This document shows, piece after piece, positions 20,866 through 32,689 of a DNA stretch of 62,000 nucleotides. The position numbers were made by a program, and so were the translations under genes. The stretch's first letter is position 1; every line of letters starts with the position of its first letter. The DNA is from Zygnema cylindricum. Its lineage: Eukaryota > Streptophyta > Zygnematophyceae > Zygnematales > Zygnemataceae. The notes below the pieces were generated by a model, which saw nothing but the letters and a program-made list of their open reading frames with translations, searched no databases and had not been told where the DNA came from. Location of the stretch: positions 102,455 to 164,454 of the forward strand of contig JBBHKE010001484.1 of assembly GCA_037447655.1 (NCBI GenBank). The letters are read 5' to 3'.

Positions 20866-21149
20866 AGAGTTTATGATAAATCCAGGTGTACTAAATAATT
20901 ATGGTAAACCCGAGGGATCTTGTGTGAGTTCATCCGCTGTTACAGATTCAAGGATGTCTGCACGTATGCCAACTTCGGCATAGGCTGGCAAGATCAGCGC
21001 TGATCGGGCCATAGTAGGCATGGGTTGTCGGGCCGAGATGAGGGGTAAGCAAATTTTGCGTTCCGGAAAATTGTTAGGCCTGTACGAAAATTGATCATGC
21101 TATCCCCACCCACGCCCTGTTCAACAAAACACTCAATTATCCGCCACGG
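20866..21149 (-). pseudogene. Gypsy linker between protease and methyltransferase
   Basis: In the methyltransferase frame this reads HDQFSYRPNNFPERKICLPL and YAEVGIRADILESVTADEL with stops at about 21102 and 20898. It contains no recognised domain. It is likely the N-terminal extension of the methyltransferase module. Confidence 0.5.
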
Positions 21150-21368
21150 CTATCCCAAACTGTTCCGACGATTTAAACTAAACCCGGTTCTTTGGATTCT
21201 GAACCGGTTCGTGCCGCGAATAAACGTGTTGTGGTTGGATTTCTCTGCTGTGAGACCTATTTTGATTGCAAAATCTAACCTTAGGATAATTGGTTTGGCC
21301 CCGGTATCTATGAAAGGTAACGCTGGAGCGACCCCATTGACTGTGAACACCGCTTGGTTGTTATCCAA
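21150..21368 (-). pseudogene. Ty3/gypsy aspartic protease
   Basis: Minus-strand reading FTVNGVAPALPFIDTGAKP, then IILRLDFAIKIGL. The active-site DTGA is intact and is followed by the hydrophobic strand typical of retropepsins. It lies after the zinc knuckles and before the methyltransferase module, the expected place for gypsy protease. Its frame equals the RT frame and differs from the methyltransferase frame, so at least two indels lie between them. Confidence 0.8.
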
Positions 21369-21926
21369 AAAACTTATGTGAGGTGTAAGACTAGCACGCT
21401 CTTCAAGGGTAATAACTTGAAGAGAGAGAGTGTTTTGATTATTCTGAAGGGCTTATAATGCGTGTGCAGACTGAGTTAGATCCACAAATTTGGTGTCGTG
21501 CACCAGATCGGGAAGCATGGTAGACACTATTGATAATCGTTCTTTCACGTTATACAAGTGTTGGATGCTCTTCTCTATGATTGTTAATGCTTCGAAAGTG
21601 ATGCTTGAAGCCGTTTCTGGAATAGGGGAGCGGGGTTCTTTTAGCAAATGTTAGTGGGATAAGCGTGTTAATGTATTTTGACTCGCAATTATGATCGGGA
21701 GTCCCTTTAAACTGAGCTGCCCGCTATTGAACAGTGGACTCCCTAAGAGATAGCCCAGCAAAATAGGGCATATGGACCACAGTTCCAGCCATTCCAGTTA
21801 ATTGCGGTTTGACCTGCGCCATAAGCGCGGCAAACTGCTCTTTCATCATGGCCCCATGGTTGCTCTCATCTCTGCTCTATCTCGGTCTCTCTTGCTGATT
21901 TTGGGGGAAGTGTCCTTCTCTTCCCC

Positions 21927-22154
21927 TTAAGGTGGAGTGACCAATTTCGCCGCGTAGGCAGGTATACCGCCGTTTTTGATTTGATATTGATAACTAAAAT
22001 CCAGATTTTTAATGTGACATTGCTGTACGTAATGACCTGTTTGATAGCAGTGAGTACACATGGTTGCCTTGTCTGGACAGTTGTGTGCGTCATGACCACT
22101 GTGACCGCATCGAAAACATGTACGCATCACAAGAGTTGGTGGTAAAGATCCCAT
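21927..22154 (-). pseudogene. Ty3/gypsy nucleocapsid: two zinc knuckles
   Basis: CFRCGHSGHDAHNC and CTHCYQTGHYVQQC are both perfect C-x2-C-x4-H-x4-C knuckles, 7 residues apart. They bind the element RNA in the particle. The frame matches the protease and RT frame. Confidence 0.88.
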
Positions 22155-22268
22155 GGCGGGGGCCCTTGGAGGTCTTGGGTTAGGCCATGGGTTGCGCGAG
22201 TTAGGATTCGGATTAGGGTAATCTTTAGGTGAAGGTTTGGGCTGCTCATGAGCGTCCCACCAGCTGGT

Positions 22269-23137
22269 CTACATTTCATACTTTACAGCATACTCTACAG
22301 CCTGCTCGAAGGTGAATTTAAGGCCATATGCTTCGGTCAGACGGTTCTGAATGAACCGTCGAGATTGTGTGGGAAATTGACCCACAAACTTTTGTACCGC
22401 CTCAGCCTCTGACATTAGATGTGGTAGAGCCTCACGCAAGGTTTCCATACGTGACCGCAATGAAGGGCTATTTCACCCGGTTTGCGCTCGAAATTCATTA
22501 ATTTTTTGGCTTGGTCAAGATTCTTCATTTGATATTCGTCCTGTAATAAATCGAATATTAACGAGACTGGATCTCTTAGAGGGACGAGCAATTTAGGTCT
22601 AGCCGGAATTGCAGCCCTAACTGCCATTGCAAATTGATGAGGAACCTCAGGTATTTCAGGTGAAGCTTCATTGCCTTCAGAGTCATAAACTGCGGGGACA
22701 GCGGGTTGGAAAGGAATTTCGCGGCTGCCAATTATGGCTAGAGCTCCGAAATAGGCGGGTGCTATTTCAGTCATAGCACAAATTTCCTCATATTTCCGTG
22801 TATAAAGGGATAAGGCAGATCCTCTGAGGTATCTCCCTAGTAAAGAAAAAGCAACGCGCAGGTTGTAACGGTCTTTGTACCGAAATGCGAGGTCACGCAT
22901 TTCGGTATTTAAAAGCATGCGAAAGTGTGACAAGGACATGGTATCCTTGAGACCATAAAAACAAAAATGATGTTTGCCTCCTCCGATGTCTATAGACCAA
23001 GCCATGCCCACGCTGGAAGGATAAGAATTAGTGTGTAAGGTAGTCTTCACTAAGAAAATTGACGGCGGTAATTTTAGACCTTGTATGTCAAGTGAGTCGG
23101 TGTTCGAATCTTCCCCCGAACTGTGGGTGGAAGACAA
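22269..23137 (-). pseudogene. Ty3/gypsy Gag
   Basis: Starts MSSTHSSGEDSNTDSLDIQG and runs to 22415, with FRYKDRYNLRVAFSLLGRYL and SLYTRKYEEICAM in the middle and FDLLQDEYQMKNLDQAKKL toward the end. A frame change near 22450 leads to EALPHLMSEAEAVQKFVGQF and RRFIQNRLTEAYGLKFTFEQ. This is the usual capsid and retrotransposon-gag fold region before the zinc knuckles. The start codon choice is the first Met of the open frame and is unproven. Confidence 0.75.
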
Positions 23138-24560
23138 AGAAACCGATGACGTATACCTATGGAGAGAAGAAAGACCAGATCTGGACGGACAAGGTGATCC
23201 TAAAAATTGCGACAGAACTGCTGAGTTTGGGAAAGATATCGGAGGGGAGCCGGCCGTAATTGACTCTCTGGGCGGCCCCCGGTAAGAACCTGAGCTTCTA
23301 GTGGTACCAGCCGGAAACTGTAAATTATTTTAGTCCGTCGGCATGTAACCAGAAGATTGTCCTATCGGAATGCAGCTAAATGCCGAAAACACACAAACGT
23401 ATGCTAATACCCGCAAACCAGTAACACCAAGCAGTTCGGTCTATCTTGTATCACCGGAGTTAGTCTACTCGAATTCTGTTTTTCACAATTCCACTCAAAT
23501 CAAGCCACACCAAGCAAACTCAAGTCACCTATGTAATGCCACTTGCGGCCAGATGTAATAAGCAGGAAACTATTCAGGGCCAACACGGCCAGATGTAGTA
23601 AAGCAAGAAACCGTTAATCAAGACCGATCAAGGTCAGATCTAGGAGCATGCAACGATGATGTCTTATGCGAAAGAAAAGAAACGCAAACTTCGGTAAGAT
23701 CTCTAACCCTCTAAACGAGTTCACTTGATAACCTAAATCGCGCCTGCACCCACAATGATCAGTTACTCACCTGAAGCGATAACATCCAGTAGAATAATGT
23801 AAATGTCTCCCAACGATGCTGTTGTTCCAAGTTACGTAATCACACCACTGCTCAATGCCAAAGTAGTTAATAGCCTGTTAAGGTACGCGTATCAGCTTTA
23901 GGCCACGCTCTACCCAACTATTAAAGCAGTTATAATTTTATGTGATAATTCGTGCAACCTACTTTATATTTTTAAATATATATTTTTTTTTCTTGGTTTT
24001 TAATATACATATATATATATATATATATATATTTTTTAAAAAATTTTAGGTTTGCTAGGTTTTCTGAGTGAGTTAATGTGGTAGGCAGACAGAAAGTGAA
24101 ACTATACCGGATTTACAAACAAAATCAGAAAAATCGAACTCAAAGCCCACCAAGCAACGAAACCCTAAAGATTGAAAATAAAATCAGATTAAAGCAATCA
24201 AAAGAAAACCACTGGACTATAAAAGAAAACAAAACAACTAATTAGTGCTTGACTGAAAAACAAAAGCAAATTACAATAACTAGACAGAAAGAAAACAATT
24301 GACACAAAGAATATAGAAAATTAGAAATGAAACAAAATTAAGCATGGCGATATTTGCGACACTAGCCACTAGGCTCTGAAGTCTTTTAATATTCCCTACA
24401 GGAGTCCAACCAACAGATAAGAACCCTTCTTTAACTAGACGAAGGAGCCGAGATAGTCGGTATTCCCACAAAGCCAGACACGACTGGAGCTAGACTGCAA
24501 AGTAAGCGCTCTGACAGCAAGAAACACCAAGTCCACAAACGCAATTCAACCACCACAACA
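23138..24560. other. Probable gypsy leader or LTR region, no gene seen
   Basis: No coding sequence was recognised. As the element starts near 23.1 kb on the minus strand, its untranslated leader and 5' LTR should be here, but no primer site I can defend was found. An (AT)n run of about 30 bp lies at 24003-24033. Confidence 0.4.
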
Positions 24561-24567
24561 CGTAGAA

Positions 24568-24832
24568 GACAGCCTGGAGGGAAACCTTGCAAGCTGGCTT
24601 GCCCAGGTAGATTAGGTAAGGTCTTATTACAAAGAGAAGGAGAAGCTCAGAGACAATTACTAGCATTAAAGTATGGGTCTGGAAAAGGAGCACGTTGAAG
24701 AGAGTCTGGAGGGAAACCTTGCAGGCAGGCTTGCGCAGGTCGATTAGGTAAGGTCTTATTACAAAGAGAATGAGAAGCTCAGAGACAATTACTAGCATGA
24801 AACTATGAGTCTGAAAAAGGAAAAACCCTAAC
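24568..24832. repeat. 132-bp tandem duplication
   Basis: Two adjacent copies, starting near 24575 and 24707, share GGAGGGAAACCTTGCA, TAGGTAAGGTCTTATTACA and GAAGCTCAGAGACAATTAC with few differences. It may be part of the gypsy LTR. Confidence 0.85.
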
Positions 24833-25407
24833 TCAAAAACTAGCCGATCACTAAATATTTAGGTGAAACCCTAGCAATAGAGTTCGACAAATCACGAGAA
24901 TAATGCTTGCCAGAAAACGACAACCTTCGAATGTTGGATTCCCGTGCTTAATTTTGCAAATTTCTTATCTTGCCAAATGGCATTTATCCTATGTTGTAAG
25001 GAATCTGTACAGCTACACTAATTCCTACATATCTGAGCAGATAGGTATCTTTGTGAAATGGTGCCAGTTTCTAGAGACGACCGCTGCGTGGTCGCCTCAG
25101 ACTGCCTTACATCTACACCTCGAGGATGAAAACCCTCCCTAAGCTAAGCAAAAATGATGCATAAACCTCCAAGGGTTCATAACTTCAAACACCTGTCAAG
25201 TTTGTAGCCGTTTGAATTCCTAAAGTCTGATGCTGTACCACGGTCCAGTTCCATGCTGATTTTACATCGTGTTCCCGCGGTGCCGTACGGGAGTAGAATT
25301 CGACATTTGTCCTGTACTTATCTCTAGTTGTACTCTCGAATATGAATTTGTCACGTCATCAAAACATCAATTAGTACGCGATTAAATAATAATACACGTC
25401 TTACGTC

Positions 25408-25410
<3 letters not shown>

Positions 25411-25499
<89 letters not shown>
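25411..25499. repeat. (GA)n microsatellite
   Basis: About 44 uninterrupted GA units directly upstream of the non-LTR element. 24833-25410 between this and the 132-bp repeat contains nothing I recognise. Confidence 0.95.
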
Positions 25500-25502
<3 letters not shown>

Positions 25503-26122
25503 GACTTTTGTTTGTGAGTTAGATGTTTTGGGGGATTATGATTTGGGAGCCCCCCGCCCGCGATTGTACAACCGAATTCCTATGGCTGTGAGAAAAATAG
25601 TACAAGATGCTCTCCACCTCCCTTTGTCCCACATTTTCTTTAAACCCGACGGACATTGATCTTTGGCACCTTTTTCTTATGTTCTCTCTCTGGGTCTTAA
25701 TACTTCCAAGTCGTGGGGGGGGCAGTGGGGCTAAAGAAACTATGGCGCGTTGACGTCGATTCCTTCGTGGTGACTTGAAGGCCCTCCACGCCGAGCATGA
25801 TGATCGGGTATCGAGCACCTCTTTTATACCACGTCGCCCACCTAAGCCATCGGATGTCCCAACCTCTTATTGTCGAGGAATTCACTAAGGTCGTGACGGT
25901 GAGCTTTCTCGAGCGGTTCGGGCCCTACAACCATTCACCCTTGCCCCCCGATCTTCTTCCACTATTGAGGTCCTTCGAGCTCTCCACCCCTTTGCACCTT
26001 CCCCTTTACCCTCTTCCATCCATGCCTTTGAGCCTTCTAAGAGTTTTACTTTAGATTAGGAGGTTTTCATAAAGACCCTTAGCTCTTCTCCTCACCTTTC
26101 AGCGGGGGGCCCTTCGGGCACA

Positions 26123-27389
26123 GTGTGTGAGTTGTTTTGTGATGTTTTGCCCCCTGAATTGGGTGCCCGAGGGTTCGATCTGTTTTTTTTAGTATGTTCT
26201 CTTATAGCTAGTGGGGATGTGCCCCCTCGGATTTGTGATCTTCTAACGGCATCCCTCCTTGTGGTAATCGCAAAACCTAATGGAGGGATCTGCCCTATTG
26301 TCGTGGGAGAGGTTTTATACAGATTGGTGGCTCGTGCGATATGTCTCCAGCTCCAACTAGCTTTCCATGACTATTTCTCTCCTCATCATTTTGGAGTGGC
26401 CACGAGAGGAGGTTGTGAGGCCGTGGTCCTCGTGATTCGAGCTTTGTTGGATGTACATCCAGATTGGTTGATCTTTCAGGTCGACGTTTCCAATGCATTC
26501 AATAAGTTGGATCGGAACATGATTTTTTAAGAGCTTATGGCGGCTCGCTCTCTGATTGTCCAATTATTCCACTTTGTGAGGGCTTTCTATTCTTTGACAA
26601 GCAGCCTTTCCTTCTCAACTGACTGTGATCTCATTCCTCTCTCCTTTGCGAATGGCACTCGCGAAGACAACCCTCTAGGCGGACCTTTGTTCGCCCTCGC
26701 CTATTACCGGGCCCTTCGTGCTTCCGCAGCCGCCTCCCCTTCTTGCCTTTTCCCTTCGGTTTGAAGATGATACGCACATTATTGGGCCTAGAGTACAAGC
26801 CGTGTTGGCATATGATTTTTTCAATGAACGGTTAGCCAAACTCAATCTTTCATTCTAGCCTTCGAAGTGTGTTATTTGGTCTCCTCAGGATATTCCACTT
26901 TCCTTTACTCCCCCTCTTGATTTTCAAACCCCTTCTCCCTTCGATGGCATTCGTGTGCTTGGTTGCCCCCTTGGTTCGGATACTTTCGTGACCTAATTCT
27001 TTCATGATGCTTTACAAACAGATTTGGCCTAGGTGGAGGACCTTCGTTACCTTCCCGATCCCCATGTGGCTTTTGCTATGTTTACTAGGTGTTTTCCCCA
27101 CCGCCCTTCTTACCTTACTCGTACTTCCCCTCCCACCTTGACGTTTGTCTCCTCTCTTTCGGCTTTTGACAATCGCCTCATGGACGTCCTCCACACTCTG
27201 TTAGGTCGTGGGGCATTCAATCGCGAGTCAAGGCCCTCAGCTCGCATTCCGGCTTCCCTCCCTATCTTGGTCGGGGGGTTGGGTCTATTATCAATTGCTC
27301 GTGTTGCTCCCGCTATCTATTTGGGAAGTTGGTGCCTTATTGCCTCTACTCTTGTTTCCCGTTTCTTGGCTGGGGACACCCCGTTCTAG
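26123..27389 (+). pseudogene. Non-LTR reverse transcriptase domain
   Basis: Fingers and palm: AKPNGGICPIVVGEVLYRLV, GVATRGGCEAVVLVIRAL, FQVDVSNAFNKLDRN (first catalytic Asp). After a stop at 26528 comes ANGTREDNPLGGPLFALAYY, then in a new frame EDDTHIIGPRVQAV (the catalytic Asp pair, DDTHI form), KLNLSF, KCVIWSPQDIPL and GIRVLGCPLGSD. The thumb from 27033 reads RYLPDPHVAFAMFTRCFPHR and LPILVGGLGLLSIARVAP. This enzyme performs target-primed reverse transcription. The copy is broken at least three times. Confidence 0.82.
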
Positions 27390-27580
27390 CTACCGTGGTT
27401 CCCCCGGTTTCATACGGTGTGTTCGCGTTCCAATAGTCTCTATTGGACGCGCAACATTCTCTTCCTCCTCATGCCCTAGTGGATGTACCAATTCTCTCCA
27501 CCCTTGTTACAAAATCTGTTGAGCGTGTCTAGGAATCGATTTCCGATCGGGTTGTCGCCACCATTAAATCCGAGCTTCTC

Positions 27581-28415
27581 ATGGCCCTTCCCTCTGATTT
27601 TTTGCGTGCCCCTCTTCTATCTTGTTGTGGACCAGGTTCTAGATCTTGGCTTTTGGCTACACCTATTTTGTCCACTCTCCGATTCTCGCCTGCTCAGTTC
27701 ACTACCGCCCTCCGATTTCGCCTTGGCCTTCCCCATCCTCCTTTACTTGGCTCTCTTGTTTGTGCATGTGGTCGTGACTTGGGGCATGATGATGTCCATT
27801 TGCTTCGTTGCTCCCATGGGGGAGACTTGATCCTGGCGCACAACCCTATTCGCGATGATGTTGCGACTATCGATTCGGAGGGGACCTTTTCTATGCGTCG
27901 GGAGGTTTCTCATATTATTCCCTCGCATCGGAACGATGTTGTTTTGCTTCATGGTGCCCGCTGGATTTTTGGTGATATAGTTTTGGCAAACCCTACTTCG
28001 GTTACGGTTGTTTGTCACGCAGCCTGACATGTTGGGGTGGCAGCTCGTGATGCAGCTAAGGCGAAGGAGCGTGATTATGCTCACCGGGACCCTTATTGAT
28101 GACTTTATTTTGATGGCGGTCGAGATCTTTGGTTGTTTGGGTGTTGCAATGGACGAGTTTCTCTGTACTTGCGCTCGACGTGCTTTCGAGCGTCGAGGAC
28201 CTGGGAGCCCTCCTCCTTCGGTCCTTACTTCTTTTTATCTTCAACGCTTATCTGTGGCTTTACAACGAGTGTATGCTTCTATTCTCCTCCGATCGGCTAT
28301 CGGTGTTATGGACGGTCACCGTGTTCCGGACCTCCTTCAATGTGCTCCCCTGGCTGGCGGGACTTACGGGGTTGCTTTTCGTAGATTTTTAATTGAGTTG
28401 GGGTTGGGGTTGTAG
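27581..28415 (+). pseudogene. Restriction-like endonuclease and C-terminal tail of the non-LTR element
   Basis: Zinc motif CACGRDLGHDDVHLLRC (C-x-C-x8-H-x3-C by eye), then the nuclease core AHNPIRDDVATI, REVSHIIPSHRNDVVLLHG, FGDIVLANPTSVTVV. This order, a Cys/His knuckle after RT followed by RHN/E/ND-type residues, is that of R2/CRE-type restriction-like endonucleases that nick a target site. After a frame change at about 28020, the tail reads FGCLGVAMDEFLCTCARRAF and YLQRLSVALQRVYASILLRS to a stop at 28413. The absence of an upstream AP-endonuclease domain fits, but upstream sequence is too decayed to exclude one. Confidence 0.68.
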
Positions 28416-28839
28416 TTTTGGTTTTATGAGTTGTCGTGCTTTTCATTTTGGGGTTTGGGTGCTTTTATTTGCCTTGTTGTTGTTTCCTTTTTAGTTGTTG
28501 TGTTCCCGTCGCTCTCCTTGGTTTTCATTGACTTGGTAGTTTTTCGGTTTTGGCCATGCCACCCTTTTTGTACCCCCTGACTCAGATGGTTTACCATCGT
28601 GCTTTTTAATTTATCCTGCATCATTTTGGTTTAAAAATATTAACATACATGGGGTTTTTGAATCTATCGTTTTTTGTGTTTCCTCTTTTCATAATTGAGC
28701 TTCATAATCGTGGATGAACATGTTAAATTGCTGTCCCAAATCCGATAAACGTAAACTAACGTGATGGAAGATTTTGTTGCAAATGAAATGATTGTGTTTG
28801 TTCAATTGACAAGAAAGATGTTTATGCACATAGTGGTTA

Positions 28840-31800
28840 GTGAGGGAGGAAAGGGAGAGACGGAGAGGGAGAGGAAGGAGAGGGATAGACGGAAAGGGAG
28901 AGGGAGGAGAGGAAGAGAGACGGAGAGTGAGAGGGACGAGTGGGAGAGAAACTGAGAGGGGGAGGGAGGAGAGGAAGGATACGGAGAGTGAGAGAAACGG
29001 TGTGGGAAAGAGGAAGAGGAAGAGGGAAGAGATTGAGAGAGACGGTGAAGGAGTGGGACAATAGGGAGAGAGAAGGAGAGCAAGGGAGAGGAGAATGAGA
29101 AACAAAGAGGAAGAGCTAGGAGAGTGAGAGACGGAAAGGGAGAGGGAGGAGAGTGTGAGAGACGGAGAGGGAGACGGAGAAGAGGGAGAGAGATGAGAGG
29201 GAGAGGGAGGAGAGGGAGAACGACGGCGAGGGAGAGGGCGAGCGAGGAGAGGGAGAGAGACGGAGAAAGAGAGGGAGGACAGGGAGAAGAGGGAGAGAGA
29301 CTGAGAGGGAGAGGGATGAGAGGGAGAAGGACGAGAGGGAGAGACGGAGAGGAAGAGGGAGGACAAGGTGGGATATGGTGGGGGAGAGATATGGAGAGGG
29401 AGAGGGAGAGACAGAGAGGGAGAGGAAGGAGAGGAAGAGAGAAGGAGAGGTAGAGGGAGGAGAGGGAGGGACGGAGAGGGAGAGGGAGGAGAGGGAGAGA
29501 GACTGAGGAGAGGGATGAGAGAGAGAGGGATAGGGAGGAGAGGGAGAGATAGGGGGAGGGAGGGGGAGTAAGAGGTGAGGAGAGGGAGAGAGACGGAGAG
29601 TAAGAGGAAGGAGAGGGGGGGAGACGGAGATGTAGAGGAGAGGAAGAGGGAGGAGAGGGAGAGAGATGGAGAGGGAGGGGGAGGAGATGGTTAGTGACAG
29701 TGAGGGCGATTGAGGAGAGGAAGAAACGGAGAGGTAGAGGGAGGAGAGGGAGGGAGATGGAGAAGGAGAGGAGGCGAGATGGAGAGGGAGAGTACGAAGT
29801 GGGAGAGCAATGGAGAGGGAGAGGGAGGAGAGGGAGAGACGGAGAGGGAGGGCGAGGAGAGGGAGAGACATAGAGGGAGAGGGGAGAGAGGGAGAGACGG
29901 AGAGGGAGGAGGAGGAGTGGGAGAGACGGAGAGGAAGAGGGAAGAGGGAGAGGGAGGAGAGGGAGAGACGGAGAGGAAGGGGGAAGAGTGGGAGAGAGTC
30001 GGAGAGAAAGAGGAAGGAGAGGAGAGAGATGGAGAGGGAGAGGGAGGAGATGGATAGTGACAGAGAGGGCGATGGAGGAGAGGGAGAAACGGAGTGGGAG
30101 AGGGATGAGAGGGAGGGAGATGAAGAAGGAGAGGAGGAGAGATGGAGAGGGAGAGAAACGGAGAGGGAGAGACATAGAGGGAGAGTGGGAGAGGAAGAAA
30201 CGGAGAGGGAGGGGGAGTGGGAGGGAAGGAGAGGGAGAGGGATGAGAGGGAGAGAGTTGGAGAGGGAGTTGGAGGAGTGGGAGAGCGAGGTTAGGGAAAG
30301 AGACGGACAGGGAGAGGCAGGAGAGTGAGAGAGTTGGAGATGGAGAGGAAGGAGGGGGAGATGGAGAGGAAAGAGAGGGAGAGATGGAGAGGGAGAGGAG
30401 GAGAGGGAGAGGAGGAGAGGGAGAGAGATTGAGAGGGAGAGGGAGGAGAGGAGAGAGACGGAGAGGTAGAGGGAGGAGAGGGATTGACAGAGATGAAGGG
30501 GGAGGAGAGGGAGAGAGACTGAGAGGGAGAGGAAGAAAAGAGAGACGGAGGGAGAGGGAGGAGAGGGAGAAAGGGAGAGGGAGGAGAGGGAGAGAGGCAG
30601 AGGGAGGAGAGGGTGAGAGACGGAGAGGAAGAGAGATGAGAGGGAGAGACAGGGAGAGGGAGAGACTGAGAGGGAGAGGGAGGAGAGGGAGACAGTCTGA
30701 GAGGTAGAGGGAGGAGAGGGATTGACGGAGATGAAGGGGGAGGAGAGGGAGAGAGACTGAGAGGGAGAGGAAGAAAAGAGAGACGGAGGGAGAGGGAGGA
30801 GAGGGAGAAAGGGAGAGGGAGGAGAGGGAGAGAGGCAGAGGGAGGAGAGGGTGAGAGACGGAGAGGAAGAGAGATGAGAGGGAGAGACAGGGAGAGGGAG
30901 AGACTGAGAGGGAGAGGGAGGAGAGGGAGACAGTCGAAGAGGGAGAGGGAGGAGAGGGAGGAGAGGGAGATAGACGCAGAGGGAGAGGAGAGAGAGGAGA
31001 GGAGGAGAGGGAGAGAGACAGAGAGGGAGGAAGGAGAGGGACATATGGAGAGGGAGTGGGAGGAGTGGGAGAGAGATAGAGATGGAGTTGGACAAGCGGG
31101 TGAGAGACGGACAGGGAGAGAGAGGAGAGGGAGAGACATAGAGGGAAAGCGAGGAGACTGAAAGACAGAGAGAAAGGAGAGGTAGAGAGACGGAGAGGGA
31201 GAGGGAGGACAGGGAGAGACGGAGAGGAAGAGGGAGGAGAGTGAGGGACGAATACGGAGAGGGAGGAGAGGGAGAGACTGAGAGGAAGAGGTAGGAGAGA
31301 GAGTCTGAGAGGGAGAGGGACGAGGGGGAAAGAGACGGAGAGGGAGTAGAGGAAGAGAGGGAGAGTGTGGGAGAGTAAGGAGAAGGATAGACGGAGAAGG
31401 AGAGAAAGGAGAGAGAGAGAGAGACGGAGAGGGAGAGAGAGGTTAGCAAGAGGGAGGAGAGGGACCGACGAAGAGGGAGAGGGAGGAGAAGAAGAGGGAA
31501 GAGAGGGAGGGAGGTGGATAGGGATAGGAAGAAGTGGGAGAGAGTCGGAGAGGGAAAGTGAGGAGAGGGAGAGAGACGGAGAGAGAGTGGGAGGAGAGGG
31601 AGAGAGGCGGAGAGGGAGAGGGAGGATAGTGAGAGAGACGGAGAGGGGGGAGAGGGAGAGAGTCGGAGAGGGATTGGGAGGAGAGGGAGAGAGTCGGAGA
31701 GGGAGAGGGAGGAGAGGGAGGAGAAGGTGAGGGAGACTGACGGAGATATAGGAGAGGGAGAGACGGAGAGGGAGAGAGAGAGGAGAGAGAGGCGGAGAGG

Positions 31801-31975
31801 GAGGAGAGGGAGAGACGGAGAGGGAGAGGGAGGGGGGGCTCTAAGGTGAGGTAGGGGATGTGGATAGGACAGTTGTGTTAAGGGTGAGGGAGAGGGGGGA
31901 GAGGGAGAGGGTGGAGAGGGAGAGGGAGAGGGTGGAGAGGGAGAGGGGGGAGAGGGACTAGATGGGGTAGATGTG
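28840..31975. repeat. 3.1-kb polypurine block, GGGAGA-type
   Basis: The plus strand is almost only G and A, built from irregular GAGGGAGAGG and GGAGGAGAGGGAGAGA units with rare isolated pyrimidines. It includes a clean 238-bp duplication (starting about 30461 and 30699). Translations of the minus strand are Ser/Leu/Pro-only and are artefacts. Confidence 0.95.
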
Positions 31976-32640
31976 GAATGCTAGGAGAGTTGGGAGTGGG
32001 AAGGAAAGATGGGAAGGAAAGGAGGGAAGGTAAGAAGGGAAGGAAAGAAGGGAAGGAAAGAAGGGGAAGGAAAGAAGGGAAGGAGAGAAGGGAAGGAAAT
32101 AAGGGAAGGAAAGAAAGGGGGAAAAGAAGGGAAGGAAAGAAGGGAAGGAAAGAAGGGAGGGAAACAAGGTAAGGAAACAAGGGAAGGAAACAAGGGAAGA
32201 GAAGGGAAGGAAAGAAGGGAAGGAAAGTAAGGGAGAAAAGAAAGGAAGGAAAGAAGGGAAGGAAATAAGGGAAGGAAAGAAAGGAAGAAAAGAAGGGAAG
32301 GAAAGAAGGGAAGGAAAGAAAGGAAGAAAAGAAGGGAAGGAAAGAAAGGAAGAAAAGAAGGGAAGGAAAGATGGGAAGGAAAGATGGGAAGGAAAGAAGG
32401 GAAGAATGGAAGGGAAGGAAAGACAGGAAGGAAAGACGGGAAGGAAAGACAGGAAGGAAAGACGGGAAGGAAAGACGGGAAGGAAAGAAAGGAAGAAAAG
32501 AAGGGAAGGAAAGTAAGGGAGAATAGAAAGGCAGCGAGAGAGAGAAGAGAAAAAAGGGAAAGGAAAGGGGAGAGAAATGAAAGAGGAGAAGAAAAAGAGA
32601 TGGAAGAAAAAAAGAAGAGAGGAAAAAGAGAATGCGAGAT
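31976..32640. repeat. Polypurine block, GGAAGGAAAGAA-type
   Basis: Tandem GGAAGGAAAGAAG units of about 12-13 bp, a different unit from the preceding block but with the same strand bias. Confidence 0.92.
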
Positions 32641-32689
32641 ATTTTCTCCATACTGTTAAACAAACAGAAGAAACGAAACTGTACAATTC

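Larger units (their letters stand above)
18006..23140 (-). mobile_element. 5' part of a Ty3/gypsy element encoding a DNA methyltransferase
   Basis: Reading the minus strand from about 23137 down, the order is Gag, two CCHC knuckles, aspartic protease, cytosine DNA methyltransferase, reverse transcriptase and RNase H, then (after the copia-1 interruption) integrase and a PHD-like tail at 1-1690. All are on one strand without other genes between them. The 5' LTR should lie above 23.2 kb, but its borders cannot be set because the 3' LTR is outside the window. Confidence 0.85.
25560..28415 (+). mobile_element. Non-LTR retrotransposon, restriction-like-endonuclease type, decayed
   Basis: Plus-strand pieces read in order as RT fingers, palm and thumb, then a zinc motif and a restriction-like endonuclease, then a C-terminal tail. 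Frame changes and stops separate them. The composition is clearly C/T-rich and unlike the flanks. No poly(A) tail or target duplication was identified; 28416-28840 is probably 3' untranslated sequence and holds no gene I can support. Confidence 0.8.

Noticed and set aside
23285-23345. Gypsy primer-binding site (TGGTACCACT on the minus strand)
   Set aside because: It begins TGG, but I know no tRNA 3' end it matches, and the LTR border cannot be confirmed without the 3' LTR.
28689-31449. Very long minus-strand Ser/Leu/Pro readings (up to 777 codons) and plus-strand Arg/Glu/Gly readings
   Set aside because: They are translations of the GGGAGA-type polypurine repeat. They lack domains, and every frame is open because purine-only DNA has few stops.
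31878-32686. Minus-strand Phe/Ser/Leu readings
   Set aside because: Translation of the GGAAGGAAAGAA repeat on its pyrimidine strand.
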